From Candidatus Poseidoniales archaeon (GTDB lineage: Archaea; Thermoplasmatota; Poseidoniia; Poseidoniales; Poseidoniaceae), in assembly GCA_003602475.1 (NCBI GenBank), contig QQSC01000009.1, positions 16,173 to 67,100 of the forward strand: 50,928 bases of DNA, read 5' to 3'. Both the position numbers and the translations under genes were made by a program. Numbering within the stretch: position 1 is the stretch's first letter; each line of letters begins with the position of its first letter. Below the pieces are notes generated by a model that was given only the letters and a program-made list of their open reading frames with translations, had not been told where the DNA came from and did no database searches. Shown here in pieces: positions 27,145 to 37,400 of the stretch.

Positions 27145-29280
27145 TTACCGGTTGAAGACGATCCAATCGTCGCTCAATACTCCGTGACTCCATCGATGCC
27201 ATTCATGGCCTGTTTCACCATCGTGAGCGACGAAAAACAACTGCGTATCCGACACGAGTAAATCGCCGTATTGACCGGCTTGACTGTCGTTTCCTGTTCC
27301 CGGCCAAGGGTTGTAGACGAGATTCATCGTCGTTCCAGACGATGACCAGAGCGAGGTTCCAACCGATGAACCCTCATGGTTGCCGTTGGTGAGCGCCAGC
27401 CAACCTTCGCCAACGGACTGAACAGCGACGACACTTGAGGAAAGCATGCCCGGCGTGGCATCGAGAACCACGCGTGTCCCCATGGTGGTGGCGTCCGTGA
27501 TGCACACTTCCATGCCGTGTTCGGGTGTGGTGCAATCAAACACGACGCTGTTTCCGCTGACGGTGGCACCTGCGTTGAGTCCCGGGGCCAGCATGGTGGT
27601 GGAGAGTTGAACAGAAATCCCGCTTGGAAGATGCGTGGTCCATAACCGAGGTTGGTTGGGTTGAGTTTGTGCGTCAAAAACCAAGTTTTCACCGATGAGA
27701 TTGAGTCCCATTCGCTCGCCCATCGCCGTGTCACCCGCAGAAGGGGCAATGGACGTCAGCCAGGAATGGGTGCCGTTGTCCATGAGCTGAACGATTTGTT
27801 TGGCGGGACCTCGTTGAGCCACAACGTACACGTCGCTCTCGAGAGAAAGGCCGTGGTTGAGCAACGCATCACCCGCTGGATTGACGTTCCAAGAGGTGAC
27901 GCTTCCATCCATCGTCAACCGATGAGGCTCAACATCGCCTTGCGGGTCCACGGCGGTGAACCACAAGTGTTCAGAATCGCTGTGCGTCCATCCGCTTCCC
28001 CATTGAGTGTGTCCATCTGCGAAGGCTTCGATGTGGATTCGTTGGGTTTCGTTCCACCACGGGGCATTTGGCAGCGTGTACAGTTGCGTTCCATTGGTCC
28101 AAAGCATCGATCCGTTGCTGGCGTGGAACACCAGTCCATCGGCCCACTTGAGCGGAGCCTGCCATTCGACAACGCCCAAACTGACGGTGTTGTTCACGGT
28201 GCCATCGCTGACCCAGAGCTGTCGACCACTCACGCCGTCGTCGGCGTCAAAAAACACCCGGTCGTGGTCGCCTGCGGCCAAGGAATGGAACCCAATCTCG
28301 CGTCCGGGTTGGCTGCCGCTGCTGGCATGAAGGTCTTCGAGAAGCACGGTCTGATTGGTGGCTGGGTTGTGCAGAAAGGCTTCGCATCCATGGTCGGCGT
28401 GACTTGCAGCGACCAACAACCGTTCCGTGACGGGCAACCACGTTGAGGCATCGCATCCAGATGTTATCGAATCAGTAATTCCAGTTGCCAAGTCTGAAAC
28501 CCGCCCGTAGAGGAGTGGGCTGAAGCACACGTTGAGCGATTCGCGCACTTCGCTTGGTTGCAAGAGCCCGTCCTGTGACATTGCGCCGTCATGCCCGTCA
28601 TCAACCCCAAACCGAATCACAAACCCGTCCTTGCAAACGTAATGTGGAGCGGATTGCTTGTCGATCAAGGCCGCTGGACCGTTGGCTCCGTGGGAACCGT
28701 TGGTCCCTGCAACACCAGCGGTGCCGTTGACTCCCGAAGCTCCATTGCAAAGCAGGCTTGTGGTCACCACTTCTTCGTTGTCCAGTTCACCGTTGCCGTT
28801 GAGATCCAACCCCCCAGAGAGGTTGGTGCCACCTTGGGGGCAGGTAGGGTCACCGGGCGACAACGGTGTTGTTTCCAAGGTTTGAGCGTGAGCGGTGTCC
28901 CCGTTCAATCCTGGTTGGCCTTGCGGTCCGGACAGGCCCATCGGACCGTTGCAAAGGTGGGTGGTGGAAGACACCTCGCCATCATCAAGAACGGCGTTGA
29001 TGTTGATGTCCATGCCTGTTGAAAGCACCACGCCTCCTTCTTGGCACAGAACGCCAGGTTCAATCGATTCGCTTTGGACCAGCATGTTGGTGCCGACTTC
29101 CGTTGAGTTCGAAGGTTCAGGTTGGATTGAATTCACCACACCCATGGCAAGGGCTGTCATCAGCAGCAGGCCTTGGAGGATGGCCCAAGCTTTGTTTTTG
29201 GGAGGTGTTTCTCGGTCTTCCTGGCTGCGTTCATCTTGGTTTTCCTCGGGCGGGGCTGCCCTGTTGTCTTGGGTTGACAT
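27145..29280 (-). CDS. Membrane-anchored surface protein with collagen-like stretches and Asp/Asn-rich repeats
   Basis: A 711-residue protein with a charged cytoplasmic N-terminus, one signal-anchor helix (AWAILQGLLLMTALAMGVV) and a large outer part. Three units of the form C..GG......G.D.N.....L...EV......CNG (around residues 77-110, 152-185 and 215-260) resemble DUF7151-type repeats, with acidic loops that may bind calcium. They alternate with Gly-x-x runs such as GPMGLSGPQGQPG and GASGVNGTAGVAG. The last 450 residues look like a propeller with ELWxxDGT-type motifs (QLWVSDGT, MEVCITDATTMGT). The function is unknown; a surface-binding role is inferred. ATG 29280 is preferred over an upstream start at 29298 because a TATA-like box lies 28 nt before it. 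Confidence 0.75.
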   Translation of the reverse strand: MSTQDNRAAPPEENQDERSQEDRETPPKNKAWAILQGLLLMTALAMGVVNSIQPEPSNSTEVGTNMLVQSESIEPGVLCQEGGVVLSTGMDININAVLDDGEVSSTTHLCNGPMGLSGPQGQPGLNGDTAHAQTLETTPLSPGDPTCPQGGTNLSGGLDLNGNGELDNEEVVTTSLLCNGASGVNGTAGVAGTNGSHGANGPAALIDKQSAPHYVCKDGFVIRFGVDDGHDGAMSQDGLLQPSEVRESLNVCFSPLLYGRVSDLATGITDSITSGCDASTWLPVTERLLVAASHADHGCEAFLHNPATNQTVLLEDLHASSGSQPGREIGFHSLAAGDHDRVFFDADDGVSGRQLWVSDGTVNNTVSLGVVEWQAPLKWADGLVFHASNGSMLWTNGTQLYTLPNAPWWNETQRIHIEAFADGHTQWGSGWTHSDSEHLWFTAVDPQGDVEPHRLTMDGSVTSWNVNPAGDALLNHGLSLESDVYVVAQRGPAKQIVQLMDNGTHSWLTSIAPSAGDTAMGERMGLNLIGENLVFDAQTQPNQPRLWTTHLPSGISVQLSTTMLAPGLNAGATVSGNSVVFDCTTPEHGMEVCITDATTMGTRVVLDATPGMLSSSVVAVQSVGEGWLALTNGNHEGSSVGTSLWSSSGTTMNLVYNPWPGTGNDSQAGQYGDLLVSDTQLFFVAHDGETGHEWHRWSHGVLSDDWIVFNR

Positions 29281-29307
29281 GTGGTGTTGAAACTCCATCA
29301 ATGCATA

Positions 29308-29315
29308 CTAAAGTT
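29308..29315 (-). promoter_or_regulatory. TATA-like box for the collagen-like surface protein
   Basis: The minus strand reads AACTTTAGTATGC. The AT-rich core TTTAGTAT is 28-35 nt before ATG 29280, in the divergent region shared with the aconitase X gene. This is slightly further than the other boxes in the window. Confidence 0.35.
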
Positions 29316-29377
29316 ACCCAAACCGATTGGACCGGTCAAAGAGGTGGGTTGATGAAGCGTCATCCACACGCATCGCC

Positions 29378-31150
29378 ATGGAAATCCCCAAACGGTTGCA
29401 AGCACAGCTCCGCGGAGATGAAGGTGCCACTCGCCAAAAAGCGGCACGGTTGGTGGTGGACCTCGCAGAAACGGCCAACGCAGAGGGCTTTGTCAAGGTG
29501 GACCATGCCCACGTGTCCGGTGTTTCAGTGATCACCGGAGGTCACGGTTTGCGTCGCTTTCTTGCCGATCTCTCCGCCGATGGTGACGGCCAAGTCGCCA
29601 TTCCAACCACGTTGAATTCGGCGGGTTGTGACCGTGAAAAAATGAAGGAAATGGACATTCAATGGCCCGATTTCCTTGAACAGCAATTCGAGATTGTTCA
29701 AGCCTATGACCGATTGGGCTTGGAAGCGACGCTTTCATGCACGCCTTACGATCGTGGAATCGAAGATGTCGTGGGCATTGCGTCATGGGCTGAATCAAAC
29801 GCAGTGTGCTTTTCCAACACTTGGACCTCCCTGATCACCAATCGCGAATCTGGACTTTCGGCCCTGGCAACGGCTCTGACGGGTTTTGCTCCAGCCTGGG
29901 GGTTGCACCTCGAGCACCACCGAATCCCCAACATTCTGGTGGAGGTTGAAGCAGATCTCACCTGCTTGGCGGATTACTCCATCCTCGGCGACTGGATTGG
30001 CAAACAAGTTCGTCCAGATTGGTCCTTGCCATTTGGACCCATGCCGCTTATCCTTGGTCTTCCTGACTGGCTGAGTTTCGCTTCTAAAAAAGCTCTAACG
30101 GCCGCATCTGCAAACTACGGCTGTGCCATGCTGTGGGCTGAAGGCCACACGACCGATCCACCGCTTGAGCGCACCGACGGGGAATGGACAGCTCCTGAGG
30201 GTGGATGGCAAGGCACGTTGCGATTCACCGAGAAGGAATTGGCCGCTCGTTACAGCGACTTGGCTCCTCAGGGTCAAGTGGATTTGGTGGTCATTGGTTG
30301 CCCTCAGGCCAGTCTTGAGGAAATTCGACTGACGGCTTCAGCAGTACGTTCCCACATGGAAATGGGCGCCGTCATTCCCGACCAGAGGCTGTGGGTGTTC
30401 ACCAGTCAAGAAAATTATGATTTGGCGATGGCCGACGGGTCCATCGCTCTGCTTGAGGAGGGAGGCGCCGTGGTGCTCAAAGACACGTGCCCAGAAGTCA
30501 CCCCTTACAACCGGGAAAAGTACAACCATTTGTTGACCAATTCACTGAAGGCTGAGCACTACCTGACGAGCGGTTTGAATCGATTACCGACAAGCGTCAT
30601 GCCCATTCAAGACTGTGTCCATCATGCCTTTCAACCTGAATTGAGTGCTGGTCCAAGGCCCGTTTTGGCAGCCAAAGCCCAACCACAACACGCGAGCACC
30701 AAGTCTCATCAAACCGGTGAAATGGTCGTGTCGGGGAGAGGCCTCCAAAGTCAGACTGATTTTGTGGTCCAAGGCAGAGCCATGGTCACCGACGTGCCCA
30801 TCACTTACCTCGGGTACGTGAACAGAGACACCGGCGTTGTTGAGGAAACCGGCCATCCGTTGGACGGACAAGCCGTAAAGGACACCGTTCTCATCTATCC
30901 CAAGGGCTCGGGGTCGACCGTCGCCCCGTATGTCCTGATGGGGTTGCTGTACACGGGGATGGGCCCTAAAGCAGTGGTGAATCGGGATGTTTGTGCGTTG
31001 ACCCTCCCAGCATGTTCACTGTTGGATGTCCCTTACGGTCACGGATTCGATGAAGATCCGTGCATGTCGGTGAACAACGGCGATCTCGTGGAGCTCAAAC
31101 GCAAGGGTGACGTCGTGACGCTGACCGTTGTGGAGCGTGCTCTGCCATGA
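29378..31150 (+). CDS. Aconitase X, large and small subunits fused (candidate phosphomevalonate dehydratase)
   Basis: A 590-residue iron-sulfur hydro-lyase. Residues 1 to about 430 are the AcnX catalytic domain, with [45 protein letters not shown] and [14 protein letters not shown]. From about 448 to the end is the swivel small domain ([39 protein letters not shown]). Archaeal AcnX (type IIb) is phosphomevalonate 5-dehydratase, which makes trans-anhydromevalonate phosphate for isoprenoid lipids, but usually as two separate chains. Bacterial fused type I enzymes are cis-3-hydroxyproline dehydratases, so activity is not settled. The archaeal context favours the mevalonate role. ATG 29378 is chosen over a TTG at 29327. 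The gene overlaps the next one by ATGA. Confidence 0.85.
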   Translation: MEIPKRLQAQLRGDEGATRQKAARLVVDLAETANAEGFVKVDHAHVSGVSVITGGHGLRRFLADLSADGDGQVAIPTTLNSAGCDREKMKEMDIQWPDFLEQQFEIVQAYDRLGLEATLSCTPYDRGIEDVVGIASWAESNAVCFSNTWTSLITNRESGLSALATALTGFAPAWGLHLEHHRIPNILVEVEADLTCLADYSILGDWIGKQVRPDWSLPFGPMPLILGLPDWLSFASKKALTAASANYGCAMLWAEGHTTDPPLERTDGEWTAPEGGWQGTLRFTEKELAARYSDLAPQGQVDLVVIGCPQASLEEIRLTASAVRSHMEMGAVIPDQRLWVFTSQENYDLAMADGSIALLEEGGAVVLKDTCPEVTPYNREKYNHLLTNSLKAEHYLTSGLNRLPTSVMPIQDCVHHAFQPELSAGPRPVLAAKAQPQHASTKSHQTGEMVVSGRGLQSQTDFVVQGRAMVTDVPITYLGYVNRDTGVVEETGHPLDGQAVKDTVLIYPKGSGSTVAPYVLMGLLYTGMGPKAVVNRDVCALTLPACSLLDVPYGHGFDEDPCMSVNNGDLVELKRKGDVVTLTVVERALP

Positions 31151-32133
31151 GCCGCATCGTCGTCACCGGTGGAGCGGGCTTCCTTGGCTCTTCACTCTGC
31201 GAACGCTTGCTCGCTGAGGGACACCGCGTCGTGGCGATTGATGATTTTTCAAGAGGCACATCGGCGAATCTTTCCGAAGCCATCAAGAACGGTAACTTCG
31301 CATTCATTGAGGGCAATGCGTGCGACCCAACACCTTACCTTGCAGCGCTGGAGCGGCTCGAAGCCGTGGATACGGTGTATCACATGGCCGCCATCAACGG
31401 GACGAAGTTGTTTCACGAGCAGGCTCGACGTGTGATTGACATCAACATCAATGCCACGCTGATGTCGCTCCAAATGGCTGAATCTTGGGGCGCCAGATAC
31501 GTCCTTGCCTCGTCTCCCGAAGCCCTCGGTATCACCGAAGAGATGCCGCTCTCGCACACGAGTTTCAGCCGTTTCCCTCCTGCCTCATTGCACCAACGGT
31601 TTGCCTATGGAGCCAGCAAGTACCTCGATGAGGTGATGGTTCACCATGCCGTTGGACAAGGGATGGATGCGAGAATTGTTCGCCCCTTCAACGGCTACGG
31701 TCCTCGGTTGATCGGCACAGATGAAGGACAGGTGGTGGCGATGATGTTCAGCGCCGTGCTCAATTCTGAAAGCATCAACGTGCACGGTGACGGTCAACAA
31801 ACGCGCTCGTTCACCCACGTGGACGATTTGGTGGACGGTTTTGTTCGCGCAGGTACATTGGACGGGAGTCACAGCACCGGGGAACCGTTGGCTGGCTTGA
31901 CGTTTAATTTGGCGAACGATGAAGAAATCAACATGCTTGATTTGGCGCAACATGTCAATGAGATTGTGGGTTCACTTGCGGTGGAATTGACTCTGGGTGG
32001 TGGTTACCACGGAGATTCTCGACGACGGACTGGTGACACTTCACCAGCCGTCACTCACCTTGGCTGGTCGCCTTCAGTGACCATCCATGAGGGGCTTCGA
32101 CGTGTGTGGAAGGCTCTCCATTCTCAACCGTAA
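31147..32133 (+). CDS. NAD-dependent sugar-nucleotide epimerase/dehydratase
   Basis: Extended SDR enzyme of 328 residues related to UDP-glucose 4-epimerase and UDP-glucuronate decarboxylase. The NAD-binding motif [12 protein letters not shown] is at the extreme N-terminus, DDFSRGT follows strand 2, and the catalytic pair is in YGASKYLDE. Substrate-binding phrases RPFNGYGPR and [20 protein letters not shown] are typical for nucleotide-sugar enzymes. The usual catalytic Ser/Thr region reads ASSPEALG, with the serine pair retained. A role in making sugars for surface glycans or archaellin glycosylation is possible but inferred. Its ATG overlaps the stop of the aconitase X gene (ATGA), so the two are translationally coupled. 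Its 3' end overlaps the convergent gene by 10 nt. Confidence 0.9.
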   Translation: MSRIVVTGGAGFLGSSLCERLLAEGHRVVAIDDFSRGTSANLSEAIKNGNFAFIEGNACDPTPYLAALERLEAVDTVYHMAAINGTKLFHEQARRVIDININATLMSLQMAESWGARYVLASSPEALGITEEMPLSHTSFSRFPPASLHQRFAYGASKYLDEVMVHHAVGQGMDARIVRPFNGYGPRLIGTDEGQVVAMMFSAVLNSESINVHGDGQQTRSFTHVDDLVDGFVRAGTLDGSHSTGEPLAGLTFNLANDEEINMLDLAQHVNEIVGSLAVELTLGGGYHGDSRRRTGDTSPAVTHLGWSPSVTIHEGLRRVWKALHSQP

Positions 32134-32933
32134 TGCTTGGTCACGCGGTGTGTCCATCCGTCTGGAGCTGGTGTCATCAGATCCCGACCGTGTTGACACA
32201 AGACATTGAGGCCTTCTTCTGGCCCTTCTTGTTCAGAAGACCAAACCGCTGTTGCTCGAAAGACCGCTAGTTTCGCTACGGCCTGTGGGAGGGCGTGTTC
32301 CTCAACAAACACCGCCTCAATGGCGGCCACGGCCTCGTTGAGGACCATTGGGTGGTCGTCCAGCATGTTAATTTCTCCGAGCAGCCCCTCATCCTCGCCA
32401 TGGGGCAAAGGTGTCGCAGTTTCATTCACAATCTGAACGCCACGGGCTGTGGCCGGCATGAAATTGAACACAATGGTGGAGGTTGATCGGGCGTTGACGA
32501 GGGTGTCACGATGGCGTCCGTCTTTGTGAATTGAAAACGAAGCGGTGAGGTACGGAGGTGCGGTTGAAACCGCCATCAGTGAAGACAACGGTGCCACGTT
32601 CCGTCGTCCGTTGTTGTCCATCGTGACGGCCACGACCACGGGCCGGGGGCTCAACACAGCGTTCAACCAGAGACTTCGCTCACCGTGTTCCATGGCATCG
32701 GTTTCGTGCCGATGCGCAGGTGGCTTGGCCGGTTGTTGCTGAGGGAACCAGCGATCGAGGGTTCCGTTGTTGATTTCTTCCAGGGCGTGCTCGTTGAATT
32801 CGATGTACGCTTCCCATTTGGCGATGTCCTCCTTTTCTCCCCGTTCTTGCTTGCGGGCAATGGAGGCTCTGGCATATTCGTTGCATCGTCCGAGGAATGC
32901 CGATACCACGTCTCGTTCACTTGCCATGTTCAT
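32124..32933 (-). CDS. Flavin-reductase-like FMN-binding split-barrel protein
   Basis: A protein of 269 residues. The first 70 form a charged helical region (ARKQERGEKEDIAKWEAYIEFN) not usual for the family. From about 80 the sequence follows the flavin reductase-like split barrel: SPRPVVVAVTMDNNGRRNVAPLSS, AVSTAPPYLTASF, RDTLVNARST and FNFM. Such proteins bind FMN and act as flavin reductases or as oxygenase partners; the partner is unknown here. ATG 32933 overlaps the stop of the acyltransferase gene (ATGA). A second ATG at 32927 lies better spaced from the GGAGG at 32937-32941, so the start is uncertain by two codons. It is the last gene of the peroxiredoxin operon. Confidence 0.8.
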   Translation of the reverse strand: MNMASERDVVSAFLGRCNEYARASIARKQERGEKEDIAKWEAYIEFNEHALEEINNGTLDRWFPQQQPAKPPAHRHETDAMEHGERSLWLNAVLSPRPVVVAVTMDNNGRRNVAPLSSLMAVSTAPPYLTASFSIHKDGRHRDTLVNARSTSTIVFNFMPATARGVQIVNETATPLPHGEDEGLLGEINMLDDHPMVLNEAVAAIEAVFVEEHALPQAVAKLAVFRATAVWSSEQEGPEEGLNVLCQHGRDLMTPAPDGWTHRVTKHYG

Positions 32934-33406
32934 CGTCCTCCGTGTTGTTCGTAGTCGTCCCTCTTCATCATGTATACGGCAGGGTTTCCACCCCACACCT
33001 CGTTGGGCGGCAAATGTCTTGTTAGGACGGCGCCTGCTGCCAAAACAGCGTTTTCACCCACGTCGTTTCCGGGAACGATGGTCGAATTGCCGCCGATGAC
33101 GGCGCCGTTACCGATGGTCACTGGGTCCCACCGTTTCCGATCGCCGGAGGGCGGGTATTTGTCGTTCAACACAACCGCATTCGGACCGATAAAAACTGCG
33201 TCACCCAACGTGCATTCATCGGCGATGTAGGCGCCGCCTTGGACGCTGCAACCCTTTCCGATGATCACACGCTGTCCGATGTGAGCCAGTGCACCTATGG
33301 AACTCCCTTCCCCGATGGTGGTGTCGCTCCCAATGTGACAGGGCCACCAAGCAATGGCTCCCCCCGGGAGTTTGATTTGCTCTCCACTGAGTTTGTGCGC
33401 TGTCAT
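32930..33406 (-). CDS. Hexapeptide-repeat (left-handed beta-helix) acyltransferase
   Basis: A 158-residue protein made almost entirely of [LIV]-G-x4 hexapeptide turns, beginning IGSDTTIGEGSSIG and continuing to VIGGNSTIVPGNDVGENAVLAAGAVL. It then has the GGNPAVYM segment typical of WbbJ/LbetaH O- or N-acetyltransferases. These enzymes acetylate sugars with acetyl-CoA as trimers; the acceptor is unknown. The ATG at 33406 is 4 nt after the stop of the peroxiredoxin gene; longer in-frame starts overlap that gene and are less likely. It forms a tight operon with the genes on either side and may modify surface polysaccharide or glycan. Confidence 0.88.
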   Translation of the reverse strand: MTAHKLSGEQIKLPGGAIAWWPCHIGSDTTIGEGSSIGALAHIGQRVIIGKGCSVQGGAYIADECTLGDAVFIGPNAVVLNDKYPPSGDRKRWDPVTIGNGAVIGGNSTIVPGNDVGENAVLAAGAVLTRHLPPNEVWGGNPAVYMMKRDDYEQHGGR

Positions 33407-33410
33407 TCGT

Positions 33411-33890
33411 TCACGCCACCGAAAGTTCACGAAGGAGCATGTCAACGTGACCTTTCGCTTTGACGTTGTAACGGCACCAAGCGATGGTTCCGTCAGGGGA
33501 GATCACAAAAGTGGAGCGAGCACAGCCCATGTATTCCTTGCCGTAGTTCTTCTTCAACCTCCATGTTCCAAAGAGATGATGGAGGTGCAGTTCTTCGTCC
33601 ATCAGCAAGGGGAAATTAAGGTCCTGTTTGTTGATGAAGTTGACATGAGACTTCTCAGAATCTTTGGACACGCCGAGGACGACGTACCCTTGCTGCTGCA
33701 ATCGTGCCATGTTGTCCCGAAAATCGCACGCTTGTGTGGTGCACCCCGGCGTTGAATCCTTTGGATAAAAATAGACGATGACCGATTTTTCCTGATTCAT
33801 GTAGTCTTCAAGATTGTGTTCCTGTCCAAGTTGGTCCTTAACGGTGAATCGAGGAGCTTGGTCTCCGGGGGTCAACTGTACGGTGTCCAT
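33411..33890 (-). CDS. bcp: Peroxiredoxin, Bcp/PrxQ type
   Basis: Thiol peroxidase of 159 residues that reduces hydrogen peroxide and organic peroxides using thioredoxin. The peroxidatic cysteine lies in DSTPGCTTQAC, with the resolving cysteine five residues later as in BCP-type enzymes. FYPKD, VLGVSKDS, FPLLMDEE and the Arg segment GCARSTFVI are all in place. ATG 33890 is supported by GGAGGAG 2-8 nt upstream; the longer frame to 34031 has no such site. It is the first gene of a three-gene operon. The cytoplasmic thioredoxin at 7104 could serve as reductant. Confidence 0.95.
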   Translation of the reverse strand: MDTVQLTPGDQAPRFTVKDQLGQEHNLEDYMNQEKSVIVYFYPKDSTPGCTTQACDFRDNMARLQQQGYVVLGVSKDSEKSHVNFINKQDLNFPLLMDEELHLHHLFGTWRLKKNYGKEYMGCARSTFVISPDGTIAWCRYNVKAKGHVDMLLRELSVA

Positions 33891-34003
33891 GTCTCCTCCA
33901 CGACTGGTTTTGGTCAAAACATGTTGCATTGGCCTCCGTTGGGAATCTTGGAAAAAGGTTGCCTTAATGCTCAATTCCGGAAGGTTATGCACGAAGCATG
34001 TCA

Positions 34004-34009
34004 TTTTAT
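34004..34009 (+). promoter_or_regulatory. TATA-like box at the head of the archaellum locus
   Basis: TTTTAT lies 22-27 nt before ATG 34031, in the 140-nt divergent region between the peroxiredoxin operon and the archaellum locus. There is no Shine-Dalgarno before 34031, so a leaderless transcript is likely. The box supports that start over the ATG at 33998. Confidence 0.45.
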
Positions 34010-34030
34010 TCACGTAGGGTCGTTTTTCCA

Positions 34031-34498
34031 ATGTTCACCGATTCGTTCAATAACTCCCACGCAACCCAACGGCTCATGGTCGGGTCCAGGATGTCACGTC
34101 GGGCCCGCAAGCATTTCAAAAAAATTCAGCGGGCTGCGGATAAGTTCGGCCTGCAAGAAATCGCCAGCGGGATACAAACCGACCTCGACAAGCGGCACCT
34201 TTCCTACGATGAGGCCCTGATGCTTGGGAATCTCATCCAACATCGGGCTGACGAAGTACCCGGTGAGTCCATCGTCTATGCCATCTCTGACAGGGATGCT
34301 TACCGCAAAACCCTCGAATTGTACCTTCGTGACGCTCTTCTTACGAGGACCGAACAGCTGCTCCTTTGGGAAGAACGCCGACGACTTGGCATCAGCCAGC
34401 AAGAGCACGACAATTTGTTGAAGCAAATGCTAACGCAATGGAAGCGTCAAGGGCGAAACGTGACCATTGACCGATTTGACCAGCCGGAGGGAGCCTGA
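34031..34498 (+). CDS. Charged helical protein of unknown function, first gene of archaellum locus
   Basis: I do not recognise this 155-residue protein. It has no signal peptide or membrane helix. It is rich in Arg, Lys, Gln and Glu and reads as mostly alpha-helical (SRRARKHFKKIQRAADKFG, LLTRTEQLLLWEERRRLG). Its stop codon overlaps the start of the giant beta-sandwich gene (TGATG), so they are translationally coupled. This makes a function with the archaellum machinery or its envelope anchor plausible. Alternative in-frame starts are 33998 and 34091. ATG 34031 is favoured by the TATA-like box 22-27 nt upstream. Confidence 0.75.
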   Translation: MFTDSFNNSHATQRLMVGSRMSRRARKHFKKIQRAADKFGLQEIASGIQTDLDKRHLSYDEALMLGNLIQHRADEVPGESIVYAISDRDAYRKTLELYLRDALLTRTEQLLLWEERRRLGISQQEHDNLLKQMLTQWKRQGRNVTIDRFDQPEGA

Positions 34499-37400
34499 TG
34501 AAGCAAGCCACGCTTCCTTTGGTGCTGATGACGATTTTGTTGGCGGCCAGCATGTCGCCGGCCATCTCTGCTGACACGACCTCACGGTCGACACCGGACA
34601 TGACCATTGCATCGTTCACACTCTCCAATGCTGGTTCCATTTCACAAAACGGCACCGTGATTGCCGAGGATTCAACCCACGTTGTCCGGATTCAAGTCCG
34701 CAACATTGGCGTTTCCGCCGGCCAAGCCACCGTTGCCTTGCTCCTCCAGGGCACACCTTCTTCAGGAGATTTGGTGATCGATACCGCAAATGTCGGCATC
34801 GTGAATGCGGGCGGCGTCAGCTCAACGGCCATTTTTTCCTGGAATGCTGTTCTTGGGGACGGTCAAATACTCAAGGCTCAAGTCACGTCCTCAGGAGACA
34901 GCAACTCGGCAAACGACGAGGATCAAATGATTGTCGACGTTCAACAGTATCAGAACGTGACGGTTCCAGTTGTCAACATCCCCCAGCCCAGCAGCGGAGA
35001 AACAAGCGTTGTATGGTCACAGGCCGTGCAAGACTTCTCTGTTGGTGTTCGCAACGACGGCGTTAAGGCATTTTCAGCACAATTCACACTGGCCTTCACG
35101 AACGTCAACACGCCAAGCGACACGTTTACTGCCACCTCGGAAACACTGACGGCCGTCCAGCCAGGTAACCTCTACAACGGGAGCGCTAACCCCCAGACCA
35201 TCGATTTCGGGACCACGCCGTTTGACTCCTCCTCTCGAAGCGGCACATACACCGTCGTGGGGACGCTGACCGCCAGTGGGCCTGGTTGGTCCGACACCGT
35301 GGAGTTCCTTTCTCAAACCGTCCTTTTCTCCGCCTACGACTTCGAGTTGGTGGCGCCGCACACGCTCAGCGTGGAACCCGGTCAAACGGCGTCTCTGACC
35401 TACTTGATTCGAAACGTTGGCCAGAACTCGGACGATTATTTGGTGTCCCAATCAAACGTGAGCGGTTGGGTTACGTCCACGACCCCAGCATCGGGGACGT
35501 CCACGCCAACCATCACGCCCAACATCACCAGTTCCATTCTCGTCCAGGTTTCTGTCCCGGCTGACGCCCTCCGCACCGAAAGCGAAACGGTCACATTGAC
35601 CATCACTTCCAACGGAGGTTCGTACGCCAAGGTGCTCACCACAACCGTTCTCACAGGGCCCTCCTACGAGGCCAACGTGACCATGGCCTCAACGAACCCC
35701 GCAACCAAACTGTTGATGCCGGGCGCAAGCGGTACCATCCAAGTTGTGGTTCAAAACGACGGCAACGTCCCCTCGAGTTTTTCCTTAGCCACGGGAATCT
35801 CAACCAATCCTCAAAATTGGGTGGTTTCACTCTCATCCACCACGACAGGCACCCTTGCGGTTGGCGAGAACGTGACCGTCACGGTCACCCTAACCCCTCC
35901 CATGATCAAGAACCCACTTGTACCTGCCGAATACAACCGTGCAGGCGATTCAATGTCGGTGTGGGTGCAGGCTCAACCTCAGAGCGGTGGAATTCCTGCT
36001 GTAGCGGCCCAGTCGTTGTCGATTGGTTCGGTGATTGTTGTTGACCCAGGTTTGCCCTCTACGACAATTGAAATGACGCCCCAGCAGGTTCGTCTGGCCG
36101 CTCAGGGCGTTGCGCTGAACGAAGTGTTGAACCTTGACCTCGAAGTTCGGCACAACTTGGCCAGCGATCTCGATGAAGAGGTCGACGTGGCGTTGTCCCT
36201 CGGTACGCCGGTTTTCGTTCCCGATTCTTCCGGTGGTTTTGCCGAGACTGGGCGTTGGGCCCTGGGCTTGAGCCCTACTCTGTTCCCTGAAATGTCTCTT
36301 GGCGATGAAGAATCAGCCGTGATGACCATCCAGGGACCAGCAGACGAGTACCCTGTTGCGGGCACGCTCACCGTTCCGATTGTCTCCAATGTGTCGCTGG
36401 GAAGCGTTCACCAAGGGTCCGGTGTGGTCGCAGCAGAAATTGAACAAACCCTCACCATCAACATCCCCGCTGTCCATGACATCGGCCCCTACGACAGCGG
36501 GACCCTCGACGCCATGGTCGGCGAACGCACCCTCTTCCCCATCAACGTCTCCAATACAGGAAACGACATGGCTTCGTACCGGCTTTCAATTGGGGATTCG
36601 CTCCCAGACAACTGGATTGCATCGTTTTCAAACACCACGTTGATGCCAACCACCACCGTGGTGAATCTGCCTGCTGATGTGGCTGACTATCCTTCTGCCG
36701 CTCTTGCCCACGTTGCCTCGGTTGACCTCTCCATACAAACCGCACAGGATGCGCCTGCAAACAGCGTTGAGACCCTTACCATCACGGTTGAGGACATGGA
36801 CACAGGGGCGCTCATTGGTGAATTTGATGTGCCCATCAGGGTGGGCGAGCAGGTCAATGCAAGCCTTTCCCCAAGCAGTCAACTCCTCAACATGTCGCTG
36901 GGCGACACGATCACCACAAGTGTGGTCATCAGCAACGTTGGGAACACACCTGCAACCTTCAACATCTGGTTGGACCGGAGCAGTGCGGGTGCCGTGAATT
37001 TCCAACTGGAAAGTCCATCCGTCGTTCAAATCGGGGCCGGGTATGAATCCACCGTGCGTGTGCGCATCCAACCCACCGCCGATGCCTTGGCAGCGGAGTA
37101 CTACGCCGGGACCGTTTGGGTTTCAAACGCTGCATCAGGGCTGAACCTCTCCGCTAACATCATTTCCAACATCAGCGAACAACACGGTATCAACATCAAC
37201 ACCATCACCGACATAGGTGTTGTTCCGGGTACGAGCGAAGTTGTCAATTTCAGTCTCTTGAACAACGGCAACCTTGTCGAGGACGTGGTCATTGTGACAA
37301 CCGTCCAAAACAACTGGACTGTGACTCCTGAGCGCCGTTCGGCCAACATTGGGGTGGGAGATTATTTCAACGAATCGTTCACCGTCAACGTCCCAGCTTT

